DNA from: Hyphomicrobiales bacterium
GTDB taxonomy: Bacteria > Pseudomonadota > Alphaproteobacteria > Rhizobiales > Beijerinckiaceae
NCBI GenBank assembly: GCA_027489835.1
Contig: JAIXZF010000082.1
Location: 1-25,380 of the forward strand
Length of the DNA stretch: 25,380 nt
Reading direction: 5' to 3'
Each line of letters begins with the position of its first letter. Within the stretch, counting starts at the first letter, position 1. The notes below the pieces were generated by a model. It saw only the letters and a program-made list of their open reading frames with translations, was not told the DNA's origin and did not search any database. Shown here in pieces: positions 7,430-14,759 of this stretch. The position numbers were made by a program, and so were the translations under genes.

Positions 7430-8308
7430 ATGACGCTGCCCGCTCACCTTCCCCCTCTTCCGCGCGATGAGAACATCCGCCTGTTCTTTGGCTCAATGTC
7501 TGGGCAGACCATCTTCACGTTCTCAAAGCCTGACAACGCATCCTTCATCTACCTCTATATGACCGGGGCTGCCGGTGGCGGCGGTGGTAGCTTTGGGGCC
7601 GGCGGAGGCGGGGGCGGTGGAGCAAGCGGCAGGACGCTTGTAAATCTCTGCCCTGCATTCCTCTGGCCCGACATCATGGAGATCGAACTCGGAGTAGGCG
7701 GTGCTGGCGGAGCCGCAGGCGTGGGCGGAGGTACGGGCACAAGTAGCTTCCTGCGCGTTCATCGCACCGGCGACGTCTTGTTCACGCTGACCGGAGGAAA
7801 TGGCGGCGCGACCGGCACGGCTGGGGCCGGCGGAGCAGGAGGCACGGCCGGATCATCGCCCTCAGCTACCCTCTGGTCGTCTCAAGGGCTGAGCACGATC
7901 CTCAACAGCGTCACCGGAGGCAACGGCGGAGCGACCAGCAATGCCGGCGCTGGCGGGGCCAACCAGAGCTTCTTCAGCAGCGGCGGTGGCGGTGGCGGCG
8001 GTCAAGGTGCCACGAACGGCGGCGCTGGTGGGGCGCCGGCCGATCTTGCCAATCTATTCCAGCCGCAAACGGCTACCAGCGCCACCGCCGGTCGAGCAGG
8101 CCCGTTCCTGTTTCCGCCAAGGAATACAAGGCAGCTTGGGCCGACCAGCTATGGCGGCAGTGGCGGCGGCGGAACCGCTGGCGCTACCGGCTTTCCGGGC
8201 GGCGAGGGTGGCTTTGGATGCGGCGGTGGTGGTGGCAGCGCAGGCGTAACCAATGGCGCAGCCGGTGCTCCGGGCGGTCCCGGAATATGCCTGATCGCTT
8301 GGGGCTAA
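7430..8308 (+). CDS. Glycine-rich virion surface protein, paralog 3
   Basis: This is a 292-aa protein and the third tandem copy. The shared features are TIFTFSKPDNASFIYLYMTG before the first glycine run, TLVNLCPAFLWPDIMEIELG as the strand pair, and the C-terminal GFGCGGGGGSAG through PGICLIAWG. I chose ATG 7430, two bases after the paralog 2 stop. A GTG at 7418 would add four residues and overlap the previous gene. The ends are clearly homologous to the other two proteins, but the nucleotide sequences are well diverged, so the duplications are old. A possible heteromeric surface assembly is inference. Confidence 0.75.
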   Translation: MTLPAHLPPLPRDENIRLFFGSMSGQTIFTFSKPDNASFIYLYMTGAAGGGGGSFGAGGGGGGGASGRTLVNLCPAFLWPDIMEIELGVGGAGGAAGVGGGTGTSSFLRVHRTGDVLFTLTGGNGGATGTAGAGGAGGTAGSSPSATLWSSQGLSTILNSVTGGNGGATSNAGAGGANQSFFSSGGGGGGGQGATNGGAGGAPADLANLFQPQTATSATAGRAGPFLFPPRNTRQLGPTSYGGSGGGGTAGATGFPGGEGGFGCGGGGGSAGVTNGAAGAPGGPGICLIAWG

Positions 8309-8317
8309 GGAAAGCAC

Positions 8318-11300
8318 ATGCTTGGTCATAGCGCTCTCTCGGAAGTCGCTCTCTCGGAACTGCCGTCGGTAGGCGGCGGTTCTCCGGTCTATAACGAGGC
8401 GATCACCGAGACCGCTGCGCTGCTCGACGCGCTGGCGGCTGTCCATGTCGCGACGCGCTCGATCACCGAGGCCGCGGCTCTCGCCGATGCGTCCACCTCG
8501 ACGCATGTGGCCACGCGCACCATCACCGAGGCTGCCGCTACCGCGGACGTGCAGGCGGCGACGGCCTCTCAGAGCGCGGCCCTTTCCGAAGCGGCAACGA
8601 CCGCCGACACCTCGTCCTCCACGCTCAGCCCGGGCGCGGGCGAACTCATCACCGAAACGGCAGCGACCGCTGACAGCGCGCTCGCATCCCTCGTGCGGCT
8701 CGGCCAGATCGCGGAAGCGGCGGCCACTGCGGACGCCTCGACCTCCACGCATGCGGCCGGCGGAGCCATCACCGAGGCAGTGAGCGCCACCGACGCATCG
8801 GATGGCCAGCGCCTCGCCCCGGCGGATGCCACCGAAGCCCTCACGCGCCAGAACCTCCTCTCGCAGTCGCACAACTACGCGGACGGGGTCTGGTCGAATG
8901 CGCGCGTCACCATCACCTCCGATGCCGTCACGGGCCTCGATGGCACGCTGGTGGATGCGATCTTCGAGCAAGTCGCGGGGGGCGGCTCGAAGGAGATATG
9001 GCAGAACATCTCGGTGCTTGGCGGCGTCCCGCACACGTATCAAGCCCGCATCAAGCCGATTGGCGGCCGGAAGAAGATCATTGCGCAAGTCTACTCTTCA
9101 GACTTCGCGCAGGGGGCCTACACCCTTGTCGATGTTGCGGCGCTTGAAACCACATCGTATTTCACCGTCACGTCTTCAAGCGTTGAGGCGGTTGCGGATG
9201 GCTGGTTCGACGTTACGATCACGTTCCAGTTCACCGGCTCGGGCGCGATCTCGGGCTTCTTCTATTTCTCGTTCGCCGACGACGCCGGGAACAACAACTA
9301 CACCGGAGACACGTCGAAGGGCTGGTATGTCGACGGCCTGCAACTCACGCGCTCGGCCGTTGCGACCCCGATCCTCATCACCGGGACGCCCTCGCAGCCG
9401 GTCTCCTCGGTTCTCGATCTGGCGCGCGGCGGCCTTGTCGCGGTGGCGGCCATCACCGAGGCCCCGTCGGTTGCCGATCTTTCGACCGCCGAAGGGCCGA
9501 CCACGTCTGCGATCACCGAGGCGGCGTCCCCGGCCGACACGGCTACCGCGCTCGCAGCCCGCGCAGGGCTCGCCACTGAGGCGCTGAGCACCGCCGACGC
9601 CCAGACCGCGACCGCCCTGCTCGGGGCAGCCGCATCCGAAGCCGCAGCCACGGCAGACGCCTCCACCGGGTCGGCCGTCCGCGCTGGCGCAACGACAGAA
9701 GCCGCAGCGACCGCCGATGCCTCGGACGCCGCTACGCTCGGCGGCGCGGCGCTCGTCACCGAGGGCGCATCGACCGCAGACGCATCCGCCACCACCGTTG
9801 CCCGGGTCGGGCAGATCACCGAAGCGGCCAGCACAGACGACGCCTCCGCTGCTCTTGCCGTGCGCGCAGGGGCGGCCACGGAGGCCGCTGCCACGGCCGA
9901 CAGCGCCACCGCCGGCACTGCGGCAGCCGCGGCCCTCACGGAAGCCGCCAGCACGGCCGACAGCGCCGTTTCGGGCCTTGCCGGCACAGCCTCGATCACG
10001 GAGGCCGTGGCCGCGGCCGATGCCTCCGCAGGCGTCACGGGCAACCAGAGCACCATCACAGAGGCGGCAGCCACCGCCGACGCCTCCACGGCGCTCGCGC
10101 AGGCCGTCGCATCAATCACGGAAGCGGCGGCTACGGCCGACGCCTCGGCGGGCGGGCTCGTCACCAGCGGCGCGATCACCGAGGCAGCATCGACGGCCGA
10201 TGCTCAGGCAAGCGCGCTCGCGCGGGCCGGGGCTCTCACCGAAGCCGCCGCGACGGCAGATGCACAGGCAGCCGCGCAGGCGACCAACGGCGCGATCACC
10301 GAAGCCGCCACCACTGCGGACGCCTCCGCGGCGCTCATGGCGCTGGCCGGGCTTGTCACGGAAGCCGTCACCGCCACCGACGCCATCACCACCACGGCGG
10401 TGCGCGCCGCGGCGATCACCGAAGCTGCCGCCCCCAACGACACCTCCGTCGGCAACCTCGCCGGGGCTGGGGAATTCGCGCAAGAGACGGTCATCGCGGC
10501 CGACGCGAGCACCGCGGCTCAGGCGGCAGGCGCAGCGGCAACCGAAGCAGCCGCAACGGCCGATGCCCAGACCGCCGCCAGTGCTCGCGCTGGGGCCGTC
10601 ACCGAAGCCGCCGCGACGGCCGACGCCAGCGCCACCTCGATGGTGCGCACCGGGGCCATCACGGAGGCGGCTGCGCTCGCCGACGCGGGCTCCGGCACCC
10701 TTCTGGGCACCGAGGCCACAGTGCAGGAAGCCGCGGCTCCGGCGGATGCCTCCACGGCGGCCAGCGCAGCGAGCGTGGCGGCCACGGAAGCCTCGGCCCC
10801 CGCCGATGTGCAGGCAGCCGCGCAAGGGGCCTCTGCGGCGCTCTCTGAGGCCGTGGCCACTGCCGACACCTCCTCCGCCTCGATCATCCGGGCCGGCGTG
10901 GCTGTCGAAGCCGCCGCAACAGCGGATAGCTCCACCGCCTCGGTCGCCCGGGTAGGCGCGGTCACCGAAGCGCCGGCACTCGTGGACGCCTCCACGTCTA
11001 CACAGAACCCCGGAGGCAACGTCACGGAGGCGGTCACGCCGGCCGATGCCGCGACCTCGCGCCTCGATGCCGTGGCCAGCGTCGAGGAGCCGGTCCAGCC
11101 GGCGGATCTCGCGACCGCTGCCGGCGGCACGGTGGTGGTGGACGACAAGAACGTCGGGATCGCGGCTGCCATCCCCTCGGGCTGGTCGCGCATCATCCGG
11201 GACTTCAAGGAGATCGAGGTCACCGTCGTCTCCGATGTGGAGATGGGCGGCGAGGCTGCCGTCGAGGTGAGCTTCAAGAAGCCGCGCCGCCGCCGCGCCA

Positions 11301-11602
11301 TGCCGGCGCGCGTGGTCGCGGTGCCCCCGCCCATGAAGTTCGAAACCCGCTACGTCTCCAGCGCCTTCATGATGGGCGGCGGGGCGGTGATCGAGGACGT
11401 GCAGCGGCGCACGACGGCGCGCGGGCAAGGGCTCATCCTGCTCGACGGCTTCAGGGCCGGAGCGGAGGCGATGATGGTCCGGGTGAACTCAGACACCGCG
11501 CTCGACGCATGGGTCGAGGTCGAGGCCGTGGATGGGATCGAGGCGGTGATCGCAGCCCAGCAACAGGCGCTCGCGCAGTTGATCGAGGCAGGCGTGCTCT
11601 AG
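8318..11602 (+). CDS. Giant repeat-containing fibre/adhesin with carbohydrate-binding-like insert
   Basis: This 1094-aa protein is probably a long fibre or spike component. After a 28-residue N-terminus come seven 20-residue repeats of the ITEAAATADAS type. Residues about 179-345 form a beta-sandwich-like domain running from NLLSQSHNYADGVW to WYVDGLQLTRS, typical of carbohydrate-binding domains in phage fibres and head spikes. Then come 28 further repeats and an unrelated C-terminal domain of about 150 residues with a basic patch (KKPRRRRAMPAR). An AAGGAAA ribosome binding site precedes ATG 8318. It is the last gene of the first structural operon and its TAG overlaps the stop of the convergent minus-strand gene. 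Glycan binding is inferred from domain appearance only. Confidence 0.8.
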   Translation: MLGHSALSEVALSELPSVGGGSPVYNEAITETAALLDALAAVHVATRSITEAAALADASTSTHVATRTITEAAATADVQAATASQSAALSEAATTADTSSSTLSPGAGELITETAATADSALASLVRLGQIAEAAATADASTSTHAAGGAITEAVSATDASDGQRLAPADATEALTRQNLLSQSHNYADGVWSNARVTITSDAVTGLDGTLVDAIFEQVAGGGSKEIWQNISVLGGVPHTYQARIKPIGGRKKIIAQVYSSDFAQGAYTLVDVAALETTSYFTVTSSSVEAVADGWFDVTITFQFTGSGAISGFFYFSFADDAGNNNYTGDTSKGWYVDGLQLTRSAVATPILITGTPSQPVSSVLDLARGGLVAVAAITEAPSVADLSTAEGPTTSAITEAASPADTATALAARAGLATEALSTADAQTATALLGAAASEAAATADASTGSAVRAGATTEAAATADASDAATLGGAALVTEGASTADASATTVARVGQITEAASTDDASAALAVRAGAATEAAATADSATAGTAAAAALTEAASTADSAVSGLAGTASITEAVAAADASAGVTGNQSTITEAAATADASTALAQAVASITEAAATADASAGGLVTSGAITEAASTADAQASALARAGALTEAAATADAQAAAQATNGAITEAATTADASAALMALAGLVTEAVTATDAITTTAVRAAAITEAAAPNDTSVGNLAGAGEFAQETVIAADASTAAQAAGAAATEAAATADAQTAASARAGAVTEAAATADASATSMVRTGAITEAAALADAGSGTLLGTEATVQEAAAPADASTAASAASVAATEASAPADVQAAAQGASAALSEAVATADTSSASIIRAGVAVEAAATADSSTASVARVGAVTEAPALVDASTSTQNPGGNVTEAVTPADAATSRLDAVASVEEPVQPADLATAAGGTVVVDDKNVGIAAAIPSGWSRIIRDFKEIEVTVVSDVEMGGEAAVEVSFKKPRRRRAMPARVVAVPPPMKFETRYVSSAFMMGGGAVIEDVQRRTTARGQGLILLDGFRAGAEAMMVRVNSDTALDAWVEVEAVDGIEAVIAAQQQALAQLIEAGVL
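8402..8827 (+). repeat. ITEAAATADAS repeat block 1 (7 units)
   Basis: Seven tandem 60-bp units, each encoding a 20-residue repeat beginning [IL][TAS]E[AT]. One unit carries two extra residues. The block ends where the carbohydrate-binding-like domain begins. Confidence 0.9.
9452..11140 (+). repeat. ITEAAATADAS repeat block 2 (28 units)
   Basis: Twenty-eight tandem 60-bp units encoding x[TSE]E-A-x-x-x-x-D repeats of 20 residues. Three units have one extra residue, and the total of 27 x 60 + 9 = 1629 bases between the first and last unit starts agrees exactly. Codons differ between units while the Glu, Ala and Asp positions are held, so selection acts on the protein pattern. Confidence 0.9.
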
Positions 11603-11811
11603 CGCAGCCACCGGGCCGGGCGGAAGGCGCTCGGCACGCGCTCCAGAAGCTCCAGCATCGCGACGGCGTACTCCGGGAGGGCAAGCTCCCCGGAGGTCCA
11701 TCGGCGCAGGGTAGAGACGGCAATGCCGGTCGCCTCGCAGAACCGGGTCTTCCACCCGGGGACGCCGCCCATTGCCGTCTTCAGGCGCTCTTCGAATTCA
11801 TCGCCGGTCAT
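11599..11811 (-). CDS. Small HTH DNA-binding protein, putative repressor
   Basis: This 70-aa protein has a helix-turn-helix: WKTRFCEATGIAVSTLRRW at residues 20-38, followed by ASP/Glu-free SGELALPEYAVAMLELLERV. It resembles short XRE-like proteins encoded by many phages. It could bind the palindromes scattered through this window, but that is a guess from its presence alone. The start at 11811 overlaps the stop of the immunity gene by 4 nt (ATGA). A longer upstream reading is Arg-rich and out of keeping with real protein. Its TAG stop lies in the palindrome CTAG shared with the convergent fibre gene. It is the last gene of the minus-strand unit. Confidence 0.75.
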   Translation of the reverse strand: MTGDEFEERLKTAMGGVPGWKTRFCEATGIAVSTLRRWTSGELALPEYAVAMLELLERVPSAFRPARWLR

Positions 11812-12005
11812 GCCGTCCTTTGCTCCTGCGAGACGAAGACCCACACCCACGCCGCCGCCCAGCCCACGAAGGTCCAGCCGAGAAGAAGGCACAGGGCGAA
11901 GATCGCGCCGGCATTCTTGTGGCCGCGCAGGAGGGCGACGATAGCCGGGGCCATGTAGACCACGGCGGTGATGATAAGCAAGGCGGTCACGGCGACGGCG
12001 TCCAT
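11808..12005 (-). CDS. Superinfection immunity (Imm-like) membrane protein
   Basis: This 65-aa protein has two transmembrane segments, residues about 4-24 and 35-58, joined by a short polar turn. The turn and second helix, RGHKNAGAIFALCLLLGW followed by TFVGWAAAWVWV, match the hallmark of the superinfection immunity family (T4 Imm type), whose members block DNA entry by related phages. It acts in the host inner membrane. The ATG at 12005 overlaps the exonuclease stop (TGATG) with GGAG eight bases upstream; a GTG one codon earlier is possible. It is translationally coupled to both neighbours. A role in excluding other phages is strongly suggested by family, although such proteins also occur outside phages. 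Confidence 0.85.
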   Translation of the reverse strand: MDAVAVTALLIITAVVYMAPAIVALLRGHKNAGAIFALCLLLGWTFVGWAAAWVWVFVSQEQRTA

Positions 12006-12820
12006 CACGCATTCTCCTTCGGTTGCTGGTTGGCTTCCCGCTCGCGCAGGCGGTATCGGGCATTCGCCTTCGTGTCGGCGTCCATGTCACTCTTGTCGGC
12101 GATCCACCGCAGATAGTCGGGCGGCAGTTCGCTCCAGATCATCCCCCGGTGCTTCCCGAAGCTCACCTTGTGGAAGAGCGGCGGGAACTTGGACCACGCC
12201 TCCAGCGTCGCGAACGGGATCTCGCGCTGGCGGGCCTCCGCCAAGATCCGGTCCAGAAGGTGGGCCGTGACATAGGCGTCCGGGCCGGCGCGGTGCGTCG
12301 CGTTGGCGTACTCCCGGTCCATGATCGGCAGGCGCAGGAAGTAGCGCAGGCCGTTGTTGGAGTGCGTCGGTGCGTCGGGCCAGAGCCGGAGCGCGATCTT
12401 GTAGGTGCAGAGCCACGAGATGCCCGGGATCTCGAAGAAGTGCCGCTCGAAGGCCGCGTTGTGGGCGCAGAACATATCGACCGGGCCATCCTCCACGAAG
12501 AGCATGCGCAGGGCGTTCGCCACGCTCTCACCGGCCGCCGCGTCCTCGTCGGTAATGTGGTGGACGGCCATCGCCGCGATGGAGATCGGGCGCTTGGGGT
12601 TGACCAAATACGAACGGCTTTCGTTTTTGACCCCGGCAATGCCTTGCACCACGTCGCACCAGCCGATCTCGCAAATCGCGTGCGGCTCGGGGTCGCCGTC
12701 GTCAGGCGCTCCGGTCGTCTCGAAGTCCACCACCCGGATGCGGCGCGGCGGATTGAAGGGCGAGGGCTCGGGCGGGGCCGCCTGCGCGAGGGCGTCGTCC
12801 TGTCGGGGCTTCGCAGCCAT
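12005..12820 (-). CDS. DEDDh 3'-5' exonuclease, ExoX/DnaQ-like
   Basis: This 271-aa protein is a probable 3'-5' exonuclease. Exo I is VVDFETTG (D32, E34), Exo II is AHNAAFERHF at 119-128, and Exo III is HRAGPD with H176 and D181. In Exo II the usual Asp is Glu (E125), which may be a family variant or may change activity. A C-terminal segment VSFGKHRGMIWSELPPDYLR resembles the small domain often fused to ExoX-like phage and bacterial nucleases. It could act in phage DNA replication, recombination or degradation of nucleic acids. The start at 12820 forms a TGATG overlap with the upstream gene; an earlier ATG-type start at 12850 would overlap that gene by 31 bases and is less likely. Confidence 0.85.
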   Translation of the reverse strand: MAAKPRQDDALAQAAPPEPSPFNPPRRIRVVDFETTGAPDDGDPEPHAICEIGWCDVVQGIAGVKNESRSYLVNPKRPISIAAMAVHHITDEDAAAGESVANALRMLFVEDGPVDMFCAHNAAFERHFFEIPGISWLCTYKIALRLWPDAPTHSNNGLRYFLRLPIMDREYANATHRAGPDAYVTAHLLDRILAEARQREIPFATLEAWSKFPPLFHKVSFGKHRGMIWSELPPDYLRWIADKSDMDADTKANARYRLREREANQQPKENA

Positions 12821-13017
12821 CAGAGCAGTTCCTTTGCTTCGGCGAGCCATTCGGGCAGCGTGAGGGTGCCCACGTCATCCTCCTCGCCGGGTTGGAATTC
12901 GCATTGAGAGAGAGGCACCCACGCCTCCCTCCCGGTGACCTCGTCCTGCACAAGGAGAGCCTTCTCGCTCTTGCGCAGGACGCGGACCTCAAGATCGAGA
13001 AGCTCCTTGCGGCTCAT
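12820..13017 (-). CDS. Small hypothetical phage protein (65 aa)
   Basis: A 65-aa acidic protein with VRVLRKSEKALLVQDEVTGR and AWVPLSQCEF, a pattern of two or three beta strands that recurs in short phage proteins of unknown function (the KALLV...G.EAWVP motif). No catalytic residues are apparent. The ATG overlaps the previous stop by 4 nt and the TGA overlaps the exonuclease start, so expression is tied to the operon. Confidence 0.7.
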   Translation of the reverse strand: MSRKELLDLEVRVLRKSEKALLVQDEVTGREAWVPLSQCEFQPGEEDDVGTLTLPEWLAEAKELL

Positions 13018-13499
13018 TCCGCGGCCTCGGCGGGCGGCTGGGCGACCGGCTTGAGATCGGCCACGGCGATGCGCGGGATAGCCTTGCTGGCGCGCTCAGC
13101 CTCCGAGCGGGCCTTGTGCGCGGCTTGGTCGGCCGCTGTGTATGCCTCGAAAGCCGCCTTTGCCTCTGGGGTGCGCGGCGCGACGCGGTCGATGGGAACC
13201 TTCATGCGCCTCGCCTGCCGGCCCTCATTCAGGATGATGAAGACCTTGGGAACGAGGCTCTTTTCGTGGTTCTCGTCCAGAAGCGTCACGACGGCCGGGG
13301 TCAGGCGTTGAATGCCGTAGCCGTCGCCCAGAAAGTAGACGGGCACGGCATCGACGCGCCGGGCCGCCCGCTCGATCTCATCGAGCTTAGCCTTGAGGGT
13401 CGAGAGCTTGGGGGCCGAGAGGCCTAGCTCCCGGCATTCCCAGACCTCGTCCCCCTCCGAGAAAGTGATCTCGTGCCCGTTGTATGTCGTCCCGATCAT
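13014..13499 (-). CDS. Hypothetical phage protein (161 aa)
   Basis: The N-terminus MIGTTYNGHEITFSEGDEVW looks like a small beta domain and is followed by a helical segment LSTLKAKLDEIERAARRVDA. A middle beta-rich part contains PKVFIILNEGRQARR, and the C-terminal third is an Ala/Glu/Lys-rich helix probably forming a coiled coil. Similar short proteins with a YNGHEI...W.C...L.a.sL..lk..ID pattern are common in phages, but their function is not known to me. It is joined to both neighbours by 4-nt ATGA overlaps. Confidence 0.7.
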   Translation of the reverse strand: MIGTTYNGHEITFSEGDEVWECRELGLSAPKLSTLKAKLDEIERAARRVDAVPVYFLGDGYGIQRLTPAVVTLLDENHEKSLVPKVFIILNEGRQARRMKVPIDRVAPRTPEAKAAFEAYTAADQAAHKARSEAERASKAIPRIAVADLKPVAQPPAEAAE

Positions 13500-14245
13500 G
13501 CGGCTAATCCTTTGTATGAGCGGCAGGCGATAGCGATGCCGGACCGGTTTTCGTCCGGGGGAAGCTGGAATTCGGGAAGCATATTGAGCCGCCCCGTCGT
13601 AGGGTCGGGCAGATCAAGGAAGTCCGGTTGGTCAGGGCCGAGGGGGTCGCCAAAGATCCACTTCGTGAGTGCCCGGTACCGCTTGCCGACGAAGCGGTAG
13701 TTCATGAGCGAGATCGTCGGGTCGAGCGCCATCATGCACGCGTCGGACGCCTTCTTCAGATCAACAAATGCCACCCGTGATATCGCGCCGGCCGGGACCG
13801 GGCCGAGGTGGCAGCAATTGCCAAGGGCGTCGAGCGATGCCTTCCACGCATCGGAGAAGCAAAAGCCGTCCATCTTCTTGCGCCAGTAGATGGTGCGCTT
13901 CTTCATGGTCCACTTGTGATATCCGGCCGGCAGGCTATCGCCAGTGCGCCCTCGGTTCACTTGCTCAAGGCAGTCCTCGTCCGGGACAAGCATTGCCGTG
14001 TCGCGCAGGAGGTCCGTGTCAATCTCGATCACAGCCGCTCGCACGCCGTCTTCGCCGGTCTTGAGGCGGGGGTCATCCACCGCAGCCATGGCGAAATAGA
14101 GCGCATAGGCGTTCGTGAAATAGACCCCGTCCGGGTGGCTCTCGACCGAGTGCCTCCAGTTCCCGCCGCGCCGGCCGCGAGGCTTGAAGCCATCGCTCCA
14201 GATGGCCTCGGCGGCGGCCTCCGACGTGCCGTGATAGAGCTTCAT
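13496..14245 (-). CDS. Putative ADP-ribosyltransferase-like protein
   Basis: This is a 249-aa protein. The N-terminus MKLYHGTSEAAAEAIWSDGF (His5-Gly-Thr) followed by PDGVYFTNAYALYF (Tyr42, Thr44, Tyr47) resembles the first two active-site motifs of the H-Y-[E/x] class of ADP-ribosyltransferases and KptA-like folds. The third motif is not obvious: Glu in AVIEIDTDLL and the acidic FVDLKKASD segment are candidates. If active, it would transfer ADP-ribose from NAD to a host protein or nucleic acid. A less specific NAD-binding or phosphotransferase role is possible. The start at 14245 overlaps the upstream stop (ATGA). A longer upstream reading is Arg/Pro-rich and rejected. The fold call is inference from motifs. 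Confidence 0.6.
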   Translation of the reverse strand: MKLYHGTSEAAAEAIWSDGFKPRGRRGGNWRHSVESHPDGVYFTNAYALYFAMAAVDDPRLKTGEDGVRAAVIEIDTDLLRDTAMLVPDEDCLEQVNRGRTGDSLPAGYHKWTMKKRTIYWRKKMDGFCFSDAWKASLDALGNCCHLGPVPAGAISRVAFVDLKKASDACMMALDPTISLMNYRFVGKRYRALTKWIFGDPLGPDQPDFLDLPDPTTGRLNMLPEFQLPPDENRSGIAIACRSYKGLAA

Positions 14246-14442
14246 GGCGCGCTGTCCTTCAGCTTGTAGGTGGTGCCCTCGCGGACCACGAGGCCGCGCT
14301 TCACGAGCGTTTCGAGGAGCTTCTCGGTGCGGGCGGGGCCGTTCCAGTGCCAGCCGGCGTTCCGGTGCCAAGAGCCCCGGTCGCGGAGGACCGAGAGAAC
14401 GATCTTCTGGGTCTCTCCGAGGGGAAGGTTGGGGGCGGTCAT
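14242..14442 (-). CDS. Small winged-helix-like protein
   Basis: A 66-aa protein, first gene of the second minus-strand unit. It reads TQKIVLSVLRDRGSW, then TEKLLETLVKRGLVVREGTT, the helix-helix-wing pattern of small winged-helix DNA-binding domains (MarR/DprA-WH like). It may be a transcription regulator or an anti-repressor. I chose ATG 14442. AGGAGA lies about 12 bases upstream, which is a long spacing. GTG at 14508 would add 22 residues and remove the intergenic promoter spacing. The stop overlaps the ART-like gene start by 4 nt. Confidence 0.65.
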   Translation of the reverse strand: MTAPNLPLGETQKIVLSVLRDRGSWHRNAGWHWNGPARTEKLLETLVKRGLVVREGTTYKLKDSAP

Positions 14443-14492
14443 CGCGGGGAGGTTCTCCTGTGGGCAGCCGGTGGGCTGCGCTTCATGACGAG

Positions 14493-14521
14493 ACAATGTG
14501 AGCGTCACGCTCTCAAGTCAA
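14493..14521 (-). promoter_or_regulatory. Putative promoter for minus-strand unit 2
   Basis: On the minus strand TTGACT (-35) and CATTGT (-10) are separated by 17 bases. The -10 is weak (3 of 6). The spacer contains the perfect palindrome GAGCGTCACGCTC (14500-14512), and operator copy B lies 8 bases upstream of the -35. It precedes the winged-helix gene by about 50 bases. Confidence 0.45.
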
Positions 14522-14529
14522 CGGGCGTT

Positions 14530-14545
14530 TATCATCATCGTGATA
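14530..14545. promoter_or_regulatory. Operator-like palindrome, copy B
   Basis: TATCATCATCGTGATA on the plus strand, arms TATCA and TGATA. It overlaps the last codons of the preceding minus-strand gene (its ...KVSR stop) and lies just upstream of the second-unit promoter. Together with copy C it is flanked by an AAAG motif, on opposite strands. Confidence 0.55.
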
Positions 14546-14759
14546 CTTTTTCGCCGCTCCCGGGATCGGCGCGCAGCACGACGCCCAGCGCGCTCTGCGC
14601 CGTCTCCAGCCGGGCCACGGTCAGGTTGACGCGACCCTCCTCAGGCACGAAGGGGTTGCGGGCGCACTCGCTGCGCAGCTTGCGGATGTGCGCCTTCATC
14701 GCGGTCTTGATCGCGCGAAGCTCATAAAGTGAAAGCGTGACGTTCACGGTATCGCTCAC
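14535..14759 (-). CDS. Hypothetical phage protein (74 aa)
   Basis: A 74-aa, largely helical protein: VNVTLSLYELRAIKTAMKAH, a basic/Cys segment IRKLRSECAR, then VNLTVARLETAQSALGVVLR. It starts with GTG at 14759, forming a GTGA overlap with the upstream stop. A longer reading is Arg-rich and rejected. The 3' end is unusual because its last codons form part of a palindromic operator-like site. It is the last gene of the first minus-strand unit. No function can be assigned. Confidence 0.65.
   Translation of the reverse strand: MSDTVNVTLSLYELRAIKTAMKAHIRKLRSECARNPFVPEEGRVNLTVARLETAQSALGVVLRADPGSGEKVSR

Noticed and set aside
8054..9088. 344-codon minus-strand frame opposite the fibre gene
   Set aside because: Arg-rich with no start signal; the plus strand carries the continuous repeat and carbohydrate-binding-like coding.
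8402..11140. CRISPR array or diversity-generating repeat
   Set aside because: The 60-bp periodicity has no conserved direct repeat with unique spacers and stays in frame; it encodes protein repeats. No reverse transcriptase or template repeat was seen.
11812..12090. Upstream extension of the HTH gene
   Set aside because: It is very Arg-rich, overlaps the Imm gene in another frame, and the 4-nt overlap at 11808-11811 is the usual coupling.
14246..14371. Upstream extension of the ART-like gene
   Set aside because: Arg/Pro-rich residues in a frame that overlaps the winged-helix gene; MKLYHGTS at 14245 is the natural N-terminus with ATGA coupling.
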